From positions 2,482,501 through 2,546,500 of the forward strand of contig JALDNG010000008.1 in the NCBI GenBank assembly GCA_024349245.1: a DNA stretch of 64,000 bases. The letters run 5' to 3'. The position numbers and the translations under genes are program-made. The notes under the pieces are model-generated. The model made no database searches, was not told where the DNA came from, and saw only the letters and a list, made by a program, of their open reading frames with translations. This DNA is from Neodontobutis hainanensis. Taxonomy: Eukaryota; Chordata; Actinopteri; Gobiiformes; Odontobutidae. Positions 12,840-27,135 of the stretch are shown here, one piece after another. Numbering within the stretch: position 1 is the first letter of the stretch; each line of letters opens with the position of its first letter.

Positions 12840-15800
12840 AACTAAGGTAAGACATGAGAGGAGCCATTGATCGTATAGTGAGATTCAATTTCAAGATTAA
12901 ACGTTTTGCAAAATTGTGTTCCCACCGTGTAGAGTAACACTTATTAACTCACAAAATAATCTGCGCATTGTGTTTCAATGAGGCTACAAACCACCAGGAT
13001 AACGTGTCTAAAGCAGTGCGACTTATGTCATGTTTTTAAATACGTTGCTAGAGATTTGTTTTAAGTGATAAAGCGTATCTCACAATAAAATCAAAATGCC
13101 ATATTTAAATGAGACACCAAATTGTCACGTAAATAATCGCTCACACTTTATTTTACGCTACACTTGACGCATTGTATCTACTGTAATAACATGTAACTAC
13201 ATAGTACATACATAAGGAAATCATGTACTTACATGTTGCAGATAGGCCAGGGTTAGGGCATGTACAATGCAGTTACATATTATTGCAGTTTGTTACAGTG
13301 TGTTACATTTCTGTGAAGGTTCTCAGTCATCCAGGACATATTGAAAAAAAGGTGGAAGTAAAAGCATCTGGACTCGGTTTTCAAGGTGAAGACGTTTCAT
13401 CTCTAATTCCAAGAGACTTTATCAATTCGGAGATCAGCTGGTAGGAGAGCTGAGCTTATATCTGTAGAGGGAGGAGTTTCCTCTGTTACATTGTACTTAA
13501 TAAGGTATTGTATCAAGTGTAAGTTTTTCTTAAAGCTATAGCTGAGATAATATGTAATCAGCACAAACCACTATTGTTGAACATATCGTATATCAATGGG
13601 CTTAATTTATATCACTGTGGAAGACCTGGAAAGTGAAGCAGGTTAACAGAGGTTAAAGATCCAAGCAGCTCAAAAGAAAAATTATGCTGTTCTGAGGAAT
13701 TGGATGACCAAGAGCTGATGCACGCACGAGAACAAGATACACCTTACTGTCACACCTTACAGCACAAACTAAGGGCAGAGGCGCATGTAACAATTGAAAC
13801 TGTAATTGTATGTATAATAAAGACCAGCCAGATGCAAAGAATTCAACTTTATTTTATTTGTTTCATGTCATGTTTGTTTTTAAGAAAGCCCTGCTATTTT
13901 ACAGATGATATGTACAGCTGAGGACTGTGGTTCTTGCATGCATTTAGTTTGCTTTAAAGTACAAAAACAAAATGTTAAATTGTCTTGGCAGATTTGCATA
14001 AAGACATCTCTCACTGGTTAACTTCAAAGCCTTTACTGATGATCCCAAAAGCAGTTCTATCACATAACCCTTGTGCTGATAATGATTGTAATGATGACGC
14101 ACTTATACACCTGGAACAACATGTTCCAGCCAGCGTTCTGTTGCATTTGCACGCAAACCCTCTCCGGACAAAGTATTAATTTACCCTGCACCACAGGATT
14201 TTATAAAAAAGTGCAAAAAACACACCCACTAAAAAGCAATAACTATTAACAGTTGCAACATTTTTGTTTAATTGAAATAATGCTAATATTGTTTGTTGTT
14301 TCAGATGCAGACAGATGTGTGTGGACCACGTACACAGTATGTACTCCCCTTAATACGGCACAATCAGATTACCTCAAGTCTAACAAAGCAAAATGAGCCA
14401 TGGTCATCTCAACCAAGTCATGTTTTTAGTTTTAGTTTTGGACATGGGAGATAGACTGGAAGCAGTGAAAGAAAAGGAAATAAACCAAAACAAAACCTGT
14501 GTTTTTCATCTCTGTGTTATGCATTCCATTAAGTGAACTATCGAGCCAATCGTAGCCCGGTCTTCCCGTATCTTCGCCACATCAGTTACCAGGTAAAAGC
14601 CACCAATTGTGCTGAAGTTTCATTCCTTGAGGCATGGATCAATTAAAGCTTGTATCTGTCTGTATCATGTTTTTGTGTGGTTGTCTATCATTACGTCCCA
14701 GCTCCAACTGAAAAGGCTCCCAGTTAAGACACTAAGAACCTCAAGGTGTCAATTTACAGTAGAAATCAGATCAAACATTTGTAAGGCACAGTGCGTCACA
14801 GTTACAGGGTGGATTTTATGAGCACTTTAGTTCCTTTAGTTTAGACAGTTGTCCTGCAGTTTCAGCTACAGATATAAAAACAAAAACATGACAGTTGACG
14901 TGCAAAATCGAAATTTCAACTGTATGTCCAAGTTGTAATGATTAGTTGGCCATTTCCTGTAATCAGTGGTGTTCCTTGGAACAAAACAACAAAGTTTGAA
15001 TACATCTGTTTGATATGGAATCGCATTGCATTCACCAAATCATAACTCACATGGTTAAGAGAAAAGATGTCAAGATAAGATTTAGTTCATATTCCAGCTG
15101 CTTACACGTAGACAGTACGCATCTTTTCAATTTCAAATGCGAGATTATTATCTTCTTTTTTTATTTTTTTATATATATATATTTTTGGGGGGTGAATTCA
15201 ATGTGCTTCCACAGTTTGAAACCACATGGCAAATGATCAAGTTACATTGTGAACAGTTATCTTTTCACTCAGTCATAAGTTTACTTTAAAGATAAATAAA
15301 ACCCAAATATACAAACACATGAATAATTTTACTTTCCTGATAAAACAGTTATATCAGAATCAATATACCACATGGAGCATGTCTGTAAGACATGAATATA
15401 TACAGTATAAGAGTTGTTCCAAACCAAAGTAAACCAAAGAAAAGCCCAGTCTCAGTCTCAGTGTCATAGTAGTTTGCAGCAGGCTTACAGTTGAAATGCA
15501 CTCGTTTCTCAAAATATGGAAAAAAAAAAAAATTCTAATTCAAATGGACAGTTAAATAGCTACAGGAGTTCGGCCTCAGCTATGCACATTTCTCACAGTG
15601 ATCAGATGTCATCTTTCTCTGTGATGCATACAGCTTTTTACAGTAGATACAAGGAAAAGAAGAAAGGAACAAATATAGCTTTTGTTCATGAAGCATGGCA
15701 GGAAAAACAACAGAAAAATCAAGACCCTTTTAATTTGTCAGACAGTGGTTAGCTTAGATTTGTGAAAAGAGTGAAAGAGTCACATGTCACTGTCACTGCT

Positions 15801-16224
15801 AATGTCTGCAAGACCTGCAAAGACAGCCCTGTCAGGCTCAGTAATCACTGAGCTTGTTGAGAAAGATATACAGGTCTTCTTCCAGACCCATCTCGTGTCA
15901 AAACCCTCTGTAGTGAGTTCCAACTGTGCACTCAGTATATAGTCCACACAGACAAGGAGGGGGGTCCAAAGTAGGACAGGATGCAAGTGAAGTGAAAATG
16001 TGCTGGATCGTGGTCCATGACTGACATCATTTCAGAGGCGGAGGTGCATGAGCGTCTCGTCTCCCGATTCAGTCAGGCAGAAGCAGACCACACCCACCCA
16101 CACCCAAGCACACCCACAGACCACTGGGTCCTCACCCGATGGGGGCTCGCTGGACCCTCACTATTGGGAGTGGGCTGTGAGGGCTTGTTTTGATGTTTAC
16201 AGTTATTCGCCACTCAGACCTGTG
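12840..16224. other. Intergenic / lrch2 3' UTR side
   Basis: Sequence between the il13ra2 promoter and the lrch2 stop codon. The part next to 16225 should be the lrch2 3' UTR; candidate AATAAA signals on that strand lie near 15163 and 13849. Around 13140-13300 there are repeat-like TACAT/TGTAACTACAT runs typical of fish interspersed repeats. No coding exon is supported. The open frames near 13.7, 14.0, 15.0 and 15.5 kb look random. Confidence 0.5.
13303..13485 (+). repeat. Interspersed repeat remnant, class uncertain
   Basis: The segment holds GAAGGTTCTCAGTCATCCAG, then a run near GACTCGGTTTTCAAGGTGAA and GACGTTTCATCTCT. I recognise this wording from dispersed fish retroelements, possibly Penelope-like, but cannot assign a family by eye. 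No open coding region is attached. Confidence 0.4.
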
Positions 16225-19200
16225 TCAAATAGCAGCCATTGTGGTCTTTGATGTGGGCAGATCCAGTAAGGCCTGGACAGTGGCCCCCACCTTCACCACG
16301 CCACGCTCTTCTAGGATGTGATGGGGCAGACAAAGCTTGTCCTGTAGATAGAGACATCATTTAGCATTATATAGTAGGTTACAGAAGTTAAATTAAAGGG
16401 ATTTAGGGCTGCGTCTCTGTTTTTGACATTTCTATAAAAGGCCAGTGGTTGACATTTATAGAGATGTCATTGTTTGTCAGTACAATGAAGCACAGAGATA
16501 GAGAAACATTTGTGACTAAGACACACAAGAACCATGACACATCTCCATGGTGTCATGGCGGCGTTGCAGATGCTTCCGATATGTTTCAACAAAGCAAAAG
16601 CTAGTTGAGAACTGAGCCACACCTAAGTACTGGCGTCACCTCATTTGACTGTCATCATTATTGTGTTCATTATTGTCTTTGTTGTATGAATCTTCCCCTT
16701 TCTGACTCCTACACCCAACCAAATGCTCTTTCAAAAAGTTAAATTCTAATTAATTCCTAAATTAGTTTTACTTTTTACCTGTGGGACACCAAGCTTTTTA
16801 CAGGCATCCAGGAAGTTTTCCACATTTCTGCGGCACTTAGCCATACTTAGCTTTGGCTGCAAAGAAGAATAACAACATGAGCAATTAAACTACATGAATT
16901 ACAACACGAGAAAACACAATATTATGCAAACTAAAATGAAAACATTTAACGGACAGCAGATTTACCACAGCAGGTGACGGTACATGAATGCTGGCAACAG
17001 ACCGAGGACTAATGTGATTGGCTAAGTGACATAGGACAACCCCGTCCATCAGCGCAGCACCAACATCGTCAGGAAGCAGAACCTTCAGGCGCGACTCAAT
17101 ATTCTGTAAACACAGATTGTAAAAAATGATTGTATAGATGATAAAGTTACTTGTATTAAGCTCTAGTCTTTCTGCTTATTGTTAATTACCCGTCTATATA
17201 TGTATTTACCTACACAGTTTTGTTTAACAATCTTTCTAGCATAAATAAACCTACCTTTATCAAATCAACAATCAGCTCTTTTAGACAGTGACAACAATCC
17301 AACCGTTACTAAACTATAAAACAAAAGCAAGCGGTAACTGGATATGCAACCAAAGACAGAAGAAGCCAGTGCTTTACTATAATTGTATGACAGCTTATGA
17401 GACAGAAAGCCCGCATTGTATTCATTCTCAGAAACTAATGCAATCAATATCGAAAACAGACTAAAACAACTGCTTTCTTTGGTTGGCTTAGAACACAGTG
17501 TAAACACTGATTTGACACTGCTACTTGGAAATTTGTTGCTGGTATGGCCTATTAAGACAGACAGATCTCATTATGTCAACATTTCAACGCATAGATTCAA
17601 GGATAAAAGAAGGATTACTCTGGCATGTCATATGGGAGCTTTGAGTAAAATAGATTAAACTGCGAGATGTCCGACCTGTCGTAACAGGCCAACTTGTTCA
17701 ATTTCCTCTCTCAAGTGCTCCATCTTCCTCCTCATAGTGAAACTGGGGTCATTCGATGCATACTCCTGTCGGCTTCCTCTGGTAAAGGCTGTGAATAGAA
17801 TGAAGTGCACTTTTCAGTAAAAGATAACCAGTGGGACATGGCAATTTGTTGTTTGGGCACTTGAGGTCACTGAGGTAAGGTAACATATATTTGTAATATT
17901 TTGAGGTAAGGTAACATACATTTCTGCTGATCAGCAGTGTTTGACAAAAAACAACAACATATAAATTTCTGGAGGTGTTCCCCGGAAGAGATGCCGTCAA
18001 GTAGAAGAAGAAGTCCTATCTATATCTTTACTTCGAGGATCTTATCAATTCCTTCTGCTGAGGAAGCAGCAGGTGAAGGCTCAGTTGTGGAATCATTCAT
18101 CACCCAAGCTGAAGTCACTGAGGTGGTCAAAAGGCTCCTCAGGAGGGATGAGATCCGTCCTGAGAACCTCAAGTCTCTGGATGCTGTGGGGCTGTCTTGC
18201 CTCTGCAACATTGCGTGGAGGTTGGGGACAGTAACTCTGGACTGGCAGAACAGGGGGGTGGTCTCTTACTAGGGGGGCAGTTCACATGTACTTTGTGGAT
18301 TTGGGGAAGGCATTGAGCTGAATGGCAAAGCTCTCAATTTACTGCCCAATTTACGTTCCTACTCTCAGCTATGGTCAGGAGCTCTAGGTCAGGACCAAAA
18401 AGATCCCGGATACAAGTGGCCAAAATAAGTTTCCTCAGCAGGGTAGCTGGCCGCTCCCTTAGAGATGGGGTGACATGCTCGGTAACCAGGAAGGAGCTCG
18501 GAGTAGACCCGCTGCTTCTGTGCATGTCCCACTGGGAGGAGGCCCAGGGGAAGACATAGAAAGAACATGCTGGAGGAACTATGTCTCTCCGCTGGCCTGG
18601 AAACGCCCTAGTATTCCCCCAGATGAGCCAGATAAAGTGTCTGGGGCGGCGGAAGTCTGGACGTCTCTGCTTAGACTCCTGCCCCCGCAACTCGGATACG
18701 CAGGAGAAGATGAGATGAGATAATGATTGTACAAGTTACTACACAACACTGATACACTCCGTTTAACATAATGGGAAAACTAGTGGCATGCACTGTCATA
18801 ACAAAGTAAAACAAAACAGAGTCTGTTATGTCTTGACTGATTTGTAAATGAGTGGTTCTTAAGAAAGCTTCCTCACTTCCAACGAAAAGAAATCCACCTG
18901 AGGAAATATGTCCGCACAATGTTGTCTAAAGTGAAAACACCAACTGCACCCAATGTAAATAATGGCTCAAAAAGGAAGTGTAGTGTGGGATTTCAGTTTA
19001 ACATTTACAAAGAATGTATTTGTTGGACATTGATCTAAAATTTTATATTTGTGAGCTCAATTATATTATTAATTTTGTTTTTCAAAGTTCTGTAACTCTG
19101 TAAGAAGTAGCATAAAATGTGCCCAAACAACTTTTGGAAGTTACCTGATCTCGGCTTTAGCCCAAAAACTGTCAGAGTGGAGCTGAAATCTGCACTGCAC

Positions 19201-22200
19201 AAGCTCTCCTGCACACAAAGAACTTTGTTAATAACAAAATCTCTGGATTTGGGTTTGGATGCGGTCACACCCACCTCACTGTCATCATTTCCATTCTTTC
19301 TTGCGCTCTGACACTTGTGCTGTCACAAAAAGAAAAGAGTTTTAATTACATATTACAAAACAAGTTCAAAAAAGTGGTAGGTGTTGTTCATACTTTTAAA
19401 TAATCTTTTCTCAGGTACTTGTTCCTGCGGCGCTCTTCATTTTGGCTGAGAATTGATGACTCTTCTGTGTCGCATTTATCTGTTTTCAGGCTGCCGTCAA
19501 AGGAGCAAGAAGTAGATGGCTGGAGAAAGAGAGCGAAAAAAACTTTATAATCAGAGTTTTTTTTTTATCACTGTTAATAAATTGATGCTGTACCTGTCCA
19601 CTCAGCACTGATGCTCCACTGGTTCCTTCATCCAGAGATGCACTAAAAAACAAACATGACACCATCATACAGGTAGGAAAAACAGAAACACCAGCAAATG
19701 ACCAATTAGAAACAAGCAATTGTGAAATTAATAAAGACGCAGCGCGGTGAAAGAATAAAGTGAAGAAGTGTCTGCAGCAGCCACAGCTGACTGGAGCACA
19801 AATGTAAAGTGAAAACATATTGTAACTTAGAAGTTTAAACATGTGAGTACTAGTCTCTGGTGCTGTTTGTTTGTACGACTTTATTGTAACTTTTGTATTT
19901 TGTGTATCATTGTTTTCCCCTTTCCCCGTGTTAATTCTCACAACTCTCCCACATGTACCTCTGATTGGTTTAGTGCAAACTCCGCCTGCTTTCACGAAAC
20001 AGAGAAACCCAGGGTTGACTGAATCAGTTGATGACCCACTACGTGATACCACTTTGGTTTGTCCAACTGGGTAGGAGAGACATATCTGGGGTAGGTTTTA
20101 CTAGCTTTGTAGTATAGGGTCCTAAGCTATTATCTCAAACTAACCATGTCCATGGTTTAAGAGAGGAATAAAAGAAGCCATTTTTGTTCAACTGAGTGTT
20201 AGGGGTGTATCTACTATTTACAACAGTGTGTTGAAACCAAAATCAAAACAGTTTCACTCTAGAAGGACACTACCACCTGAAGGGAGCAATAATGCTAATG
20301 ACTTCAATTCCACCAAGACTCACACTACCCATTCCTGTTAACAACAGTGAAACCAGGACAGCCTATAGTTTCAGGTTGAACGCCTCCCTCCATCCATCCA
20401 TCCATCCATCCATCCATCTTCTACCGCTTATCCGGTGCCGGGTCGCGGGGGCAGCAGTCTAAGCAGAGACGCCCAGACTTCCCCCTCCCCAGACACTTCC
20501 TCCAGCTCTTCCTGGGGGATACCGAGCCGTTCCCAGGCCAGTCGAGAAACATAGTCCCTTCAGCGTGTCCTAGGTCTTCCCTGGGGTCTCCTCCTGGTGG
20601 GACATGCCCGAAACACCTCCCTAGGGAGGCGTCCAGGAGGCATCTGAAACAGCTGGCTCCTCTCGATGTGGAGGAGCAGCGGCTCTACTTTGAGCACCTC
20701 CCGAGTGACGGAGCTCCTCACCCTATCTCTAAGGGAGCACCCCTCCACTCTGCGGAGAAAGCTCATTTCGGCCACCTGTATCCAGGATCTTGTTCTTTCG
20801 GTCATGACCCAAAGCTCATGACCATAGGTGAGAGTAGGAACGTAGAATGACCGGTTAATCGAGAGCTTTGCCTTAGAGCTCAGTTCCTTCTTCACCACGA
20901 CAGACCGGTACATCGACCGCATTACTGCAGAAGCTGCACCGATCGGTCTGTCAATCTCACACTCCCTCCTTCCCTCACTCGTGATCAAGACCCCAAGATA
21001 CTTGAACTCCTCCACTTGAGGCAGGAGCTCTCCACCAACCTGAAGGGGACAAGCCACCCTTTTCTGACTGAGAACCATGGTCTCAGACTTGGAGGTGCTG
21101 ATTCTCATCCCAGCCGCTTCACACTCGGCTGCAAACCGTCCCAGTGCACACTGGAGGTGCTGGCTTGATGGAGCCAACAGGACAACATCATCTGCAAAAA
21201 GCAGAGATGAAATCCTGTGGTCCCCAAACCAGACTCCCTCCGGCCCCTGGTTCTGACTAGAAATCCTGTCCATAAAGATAATGAACAGGACCGGTGACAA
21301 AGGGCAGCCCTGCCAGAGTCCAACGTGCACTGGGAACAGGTCTGACTTAATACCGACAATACCAGCACGCCGCCTCTCACCGCAGGCAACTCCAGAGTAG
21401 TGGAGAGTCCAGCCTCTCTCGAGGATTTGGGTTCCAGAGCCCGAGCTGTGCGTGGAGGTGAGCCCGACTATCTCTCAACCTCCCGCACAAGCTCAGGCTC
21501 CTCCCTCGCCAGCTTGGTGACATTCCATGTCCCTAGTGCCAGATTCTGTGTCTGTAATTGGGTCATCGAGGCCTCTGCCTTCGACTGCCACCCAATCCAC
21601 TTTGCACCGGCCCCTTACGGTTCCTCCCGCAGGTGGTGGGCCCACGGGAGGTCGGCCCCCTATCGCTCTATCGGCCTGAGCCCGGCCGGGCCCCGTGGGG
21701 AAAGACCCGGCCACCAGGCGCTCGCATACGAGCCCCAACCCCAGGCCTGGCTCCAGGGTGGGGCCCCGGTTGCGCCATACCGGGTGACGTCACGGTCCTT
21801 GATTTTCTTGTATCCATAAGGTGGTTTTTAACCGCTCTTTGTCTGGCCCGTCACCTAGGACCTGTTTGCCTTGGGAGACCCTAACAGGGGCATATAGCCC
21901 CCGACAACGTAGCTCCTAGGATCATTCAGGCACTCAAACCTCTCCACCACGATAAGGTTGCGGTGTCCCTTTAACGACAAATTGAGTCCAGAAAGACCAG
22001 ATACCTCTGCTTCAACCTTTCTTCATTCATTAATGTTTATTTTTTTGTGATATAAACTGGTCCAGTCACAGAGTGAAAAAAATGTTCAGCTGTCTTCTCA
22101 TGAGTAGAGAGAATGTATTGAGCTGAACTATTTGTAAAGTGCAAATTGATGATTGATGAGTTTGAGTGCATTAAAAATAAACATGGAAACACACGTTTTA

Positions 22201-25200
22201 TAGACTAATAATACATCGCTAAATGTAACAGATTGTGTAAGCCACATTTTAACAGTCAATCTTGTTCCAACATGCTATATTTGCTCAAGACTGTTATTGT
22301 GATTAAATGAAAAACATTCATATTTATATGCAACCAATGTTTAATAATGTGTAAAAAAATTAAAACATAACTTATTTTTGTCTATTGCAGCTGTACCAAG
22401 AGAACATTTAGATTTTTATTTAAGAGCTTTAAGAACTCTTCTGGTCTTGGTTTTGGCGCTCTTTTTCATAACAGTCTAATCATTGTTATGGCCGGGTCTC
22501 AGTTAGTGTGGGTTGTATGTACTATATTAACATTGCTAAACAGATTTTGGTAGACAAAACCAATAGGTTCCTAGTCATCATTACCAAATCAAAAACTTAA
22601 AACAAAACGTTGTAAACAGACAAACCTGCGAGCAGCCTGAACTGGGGGCCTGGGCTTGCTGCTGGAACATCCCGAGTGACTTAAAAATCTGCAACAGATT
22701 CAAAGACATGCCTTGCAGTTTATTTAACTTGTGGTTTCACACGGATTATAAGACAATGATGAGTGAATAAACCCACACAAGCGTATAAGTCATATATTGT
22801 GTAAACATAATTAGATGGCATTACATCATCACAGGTAACTATTGCCTTCACTTTCAAATACCCCTATTACACTTTTGTTGGGGAAATAAATGTTTAATAA
22901 ATAGTAAGATAAGCCTTTTACCTGTGGGCTCGGCCTGTCACTCTTCGGCGGTGGATCAGACTCTCTGCTCTGCAAATTAAGGAGCGTCGCCTATAGAGCC
23001 ATAAATCAAAGGTACAGCAGTAGAAGTAGACAAGAGTGGAAAAAGGGAAAAACTTATGTGACATGGTTTGAACTTGTTGCTGCTTTGCAGAGCTGAAAGA
23101 GTCAGATTTGGTTGAAACAGGCCATACTCACACTGGTTTACCCAGTGGCCCAGATAAACTCAATTTATTCATGTCCAGAGTAAACATGTCAAACTATAGA
23201 CTAGAATATCTTTGAATCAGAATCAGATAAAGCAGGGTTGATAAAAGATATACAAGATAATAAATTATAATGGATGATAAATTTACTTACAGTTTAAAAA
23301 TTCAAAATCACTTTAGTGTTCATGAGATCACTTTAAGATCACTTATATCTACATTGTCATTCTTTTAAACACCACTGAAATATGATTTTATAAAATACTA
23401 TGACAAGTAAGCTTTAGATATTAAAAGACATGTTGGAAAAATGTATACAGAAACAAGAAGCATAGTGAGGAAATAATATTTATTACAAGTGAAAGGAAGC
23501 ACAAGCCCCGTTTTTCTCTTTTCAGCAGAAGACCAGAGATCACACATACCTGTTCTGCTGCTCCTGTTGTAAAAGCTGAACCGCGATCTTCCTGAGATCC
23601 AGCACCTCCTTCAGATCTTCATCCTCCTCCTCAACCAGCTGCTCTTTGTCAGACCTGCATCCAATTCAGGATCAAAGTCATTTTGCACAGAAACAGCACA
23701 CGTCCCTTTTTGTCTGAATAAAATCTACCATGACACATTATCGACCATGTCCCCATAGACCAACAACGTGTTTCTCTATAGAGTTATATAAATTATGACC
23801 TAGTGTGGTGTAAATGATAAAGAGGTTGAGATAATAAGTGAAAATACACAAAAAAATAAATAGTTATTTCTGGTGGTAAGATGAAGGTAACCACTAATGT
23901 TAATGATTTTGAAGAATTATTTCATTTCTGCAATATTTTTTAATGTTTGTGAAAATTGCATAAAATAGTTCATTGTACAATAGCCTCAGAGCTACAGCAT
24001 GATTCAAGGCAAAATTATTTATATGAGCTCACCCCGACTCCTCTTTCCAGCTGTCTTTATCTTTGCTTTGGTGAGACATATTAAGGACTTTCTCCAATTC
24101 CTGAAACATAGATCAGTTGGCCTTCAATCTTTCTGTCTTTATTGGTAGATAAAGCATGTAAGACCTACAAACCTACCTTTATACAAGACACATGACTATT
24201 TTGGTGCCCATTGTGCTCTGACAGAGCAGGATCTTCATCCGGGTTGGGCTCTATAAAGTCATAGAGATCCTGATCTGATAGAGGGAGGAAGCATCCGCGT
24301 TCACATAAACGTCAAATTTTAGGCACTTGATTCAATAAGCCCCTTTGTCTCTGTTATTGCTTTCAAAGGCTAATGTTGATAGTTATTTTGGGTAACCTTT
24401 GCAAGAGTCCATTTTGGAGAGCAGAGAGAGGGCGTCAGCACGGGCTGTCTCTGAAATCTGAGAATGAAGACTGACCGTGTCGTCGTCCGAGGGCTATAGA
24501 AGAAAACACAGTCAGTGCAAGCTAGTCCAACCCTGCAAGCATTTGATTCTTCTTTTGTTCTTCTCTCTAGTGTTTATATCTGATGTCTGACCTCTGTCGT
24601 TGATAGCCTCTTGTCACCATTGTCACTACCAATACCAGAGTCAGGCCCGTGGTTCTTACTAGGATAGAAATCTTCCATGCTGCAAACAGATAAAACAAAG
24701 ATGACTCAAAAACTATCCTTCTAAACCACTAAACTCAGATGCATCAGAAGTGGTATCATACTCATAATCATTATATTATCATCATTATATATTTTTTTTT
24801 TGCATTAACCACTTGAAGTCCATTTCTTTGAGTTAGTTTTCAAGAGCTCACACAGTGACCATTGTCGAAAAAACAAAAAGACCTTAACTGTTAAATTATC
24901 ATTCATGCTTCTAGGACATGACCCACAAGAGAAAAAGTCAATGTGGTTCTCTTAATCAGTCCATAATAAGATCTTTTAATGAACATCACCGGCGTAGTAA
25001 ATAATAATTATAATGCAGGACAGTGTCAGCCAGGGTCTTAATTAAGAATTATTTTTATGTATAGTGTATAAGGATGGCCGTACTTTGCACATCTTAACTG
25101 GAGACAGGAGCGTAGGAGGAAGTATGTATAGCGTATAAAACATAAAAGACTGTAGTTACCTGTCTGTAAGAGGCTGTGGGAGGCAGCGTTTGCTGAGGGT

Positions 25201-27085
25201 CGGTAGGTCTAACGTGTCTGGCTTCTTATCCATGCGACACGTCTGGATGTTCAGGTACTTGAATATGTGCACTTTGCCCTTGAGACAAATCTGAAACATA
25301 CAGTACACACAAGATATCTGTAGACGTGGTTTGGAAATGCTTGAACCACAAGAAACTCACTCATTTGCCCACTAGGAGGAGTTGTTTCTACTTGCAACAA
25401 AAATCTTAACAGAATTTTCTGATTGGATACTCACTTGTGCCGGTGGAGACTGCATAGGGTTGTTGTCTAAGATTATGTGCTGCAGTTGCCTAAGCTTCCT
25501 GTAGGCTAGAGGAATCTCTGTGATCTTATTGCAGGAAAAGTCAAGTCGGATGAGAGGCAGATCTGCCAACTCTGTGAGACAAACAAAAACGGTGGTTTTA
25601 GTCAAATGAGCTTTGTCCATTTCTGAAACACTGCATCGTCTGTATGGCTATTTCTGAACCATAACTGACAGAAATGTTTCCATTGGTTTTGTCATCTACT
25701 CTTCATAACAACAAACACATAACTCATAATGTGTTCAGATAAAAATCTTAAAATGATTTTAAGATAAAAAAATAAAGAAATGTGATATCCTCGACTTCCT
25801 TGAACAAAATCTCATGTGTTTATAATTATTTACATTATATATCACATAAGCAGGAAGTTGCATCCCACAAACAGGGTTATTGTAATGCTTTGTTTCCTTG
25901 AGTAGACTTTGAGTGATGGACTGACCCTCAGGCAACATGTGAAGACAGTTCTTCCTGATGTTAAGTTCCCGTAAGGCAAGAAGCCTCCCGACCTGAGCCG
26001 GCAGCACCTGTATCTCATTACAGCTCACATCCTGAGGGGGGAGACAAAGTGTGAGTGTGTTTCTCTTTTAGTAGAATGGAGAAAAACAGATGATTCAGAT
26101 CTCTATGTACCAGTTCCATTAGATCTTTGGCCTTTCCAATCTCCTCTGGAATCGACACAAGCTTATTGTTGCTCACAAGCAGTACTTTGAGAGGGAGGTT
26201 GAACAGGTATTTTGGCAAAACTGCTAGAAGATTTCGACTGCAATGGAACACACAACTCTGTAAGTAATTTAATGCCACACTAAATGAGGAAATAGGGCTG
26301 CACATTTTAATGTATATTAGTTAAATAAGAAAAGTTGCTTGACACAAAAAGGTGTTTCGGCTGAAGCTTATACTTATTGCACCAATCATTTTTGCATTTA
26401 ATTTATTGTACATCAATAACCAAAGTAATTTTGCATCCTTAATGATGCATACATTTACTGTATATGATACTACATTGGAATTGTCAGTGATATTACGACC
26501 TTTTTTAGTACGCAGGGTTATCATGAACTAATAAATTAATCTTCAGACAGTGAATAACGTTTTATTCCACATCCACGAACTCACCTGATGTCTAAATAAG
26601 TGAGCATCTGTAAGTTGATGATGGCTTCTGGGATACATTTAATGCAGTTGTGGTAGAGGTTGAGTGACTCGAGGGGGGCGAACAAACATACTTCTGGTGG
26701 GATTTCTGTGAGACGGTTCTTGGACAGATCTGCAAAATAAAGACCAAAAAGCAGATAGATAGATATTACATACATTCTTCCATTAAGGTACATTCACAGA
26801 GTGAGTGTCAAGCAGCTTCCCTCTATTGATCTAAGATTACACCCAGTCATAGGTCTCACTGTAGTTGCAGTAGCACTGGTAGTGTAATAGCAGTCTATTT
26901 CCAGAACTGATGTCACTGCATTAGAGGTAAAAATATGAACATTAAAGTACATATTGTATCTAAATTGATCAAAAATGAGAAATGTAATATTTTAGAAAAA
27001 AGAAATAAACACAACCTATGTGGCTGTTAATTTAATATTGTGCAACATTTGTGTATGTTTATGTCCTTTAGTAGAGCTGAAACAC

Positions 27086-27135
<50 letters not shown>

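Noticed and set aside
19486..20052. 188-codon minus-strand open frame
   Set aside because: It runs through lrch2 exon 14 and intron sequence in a frame that does not match the spliced protein; only 19642-19594 is coding.
21400..21884. Plus-strand open frames of 108-139 codons
   Set aside because: GC-rich antisense of a Rex3-like element; no host gene resemblance.
22626..22969. Alternative reading of lrch2 exons 12-13 (ESDPPPKSDRPSPQ and SLGMFQQQAQAPS)
   Set aside because: It requires a weak acceptor and runs into a stop in exon 14 unless that exon is skipped; the chosen frame aligns with human LRCH2 in exons 13 and 14.
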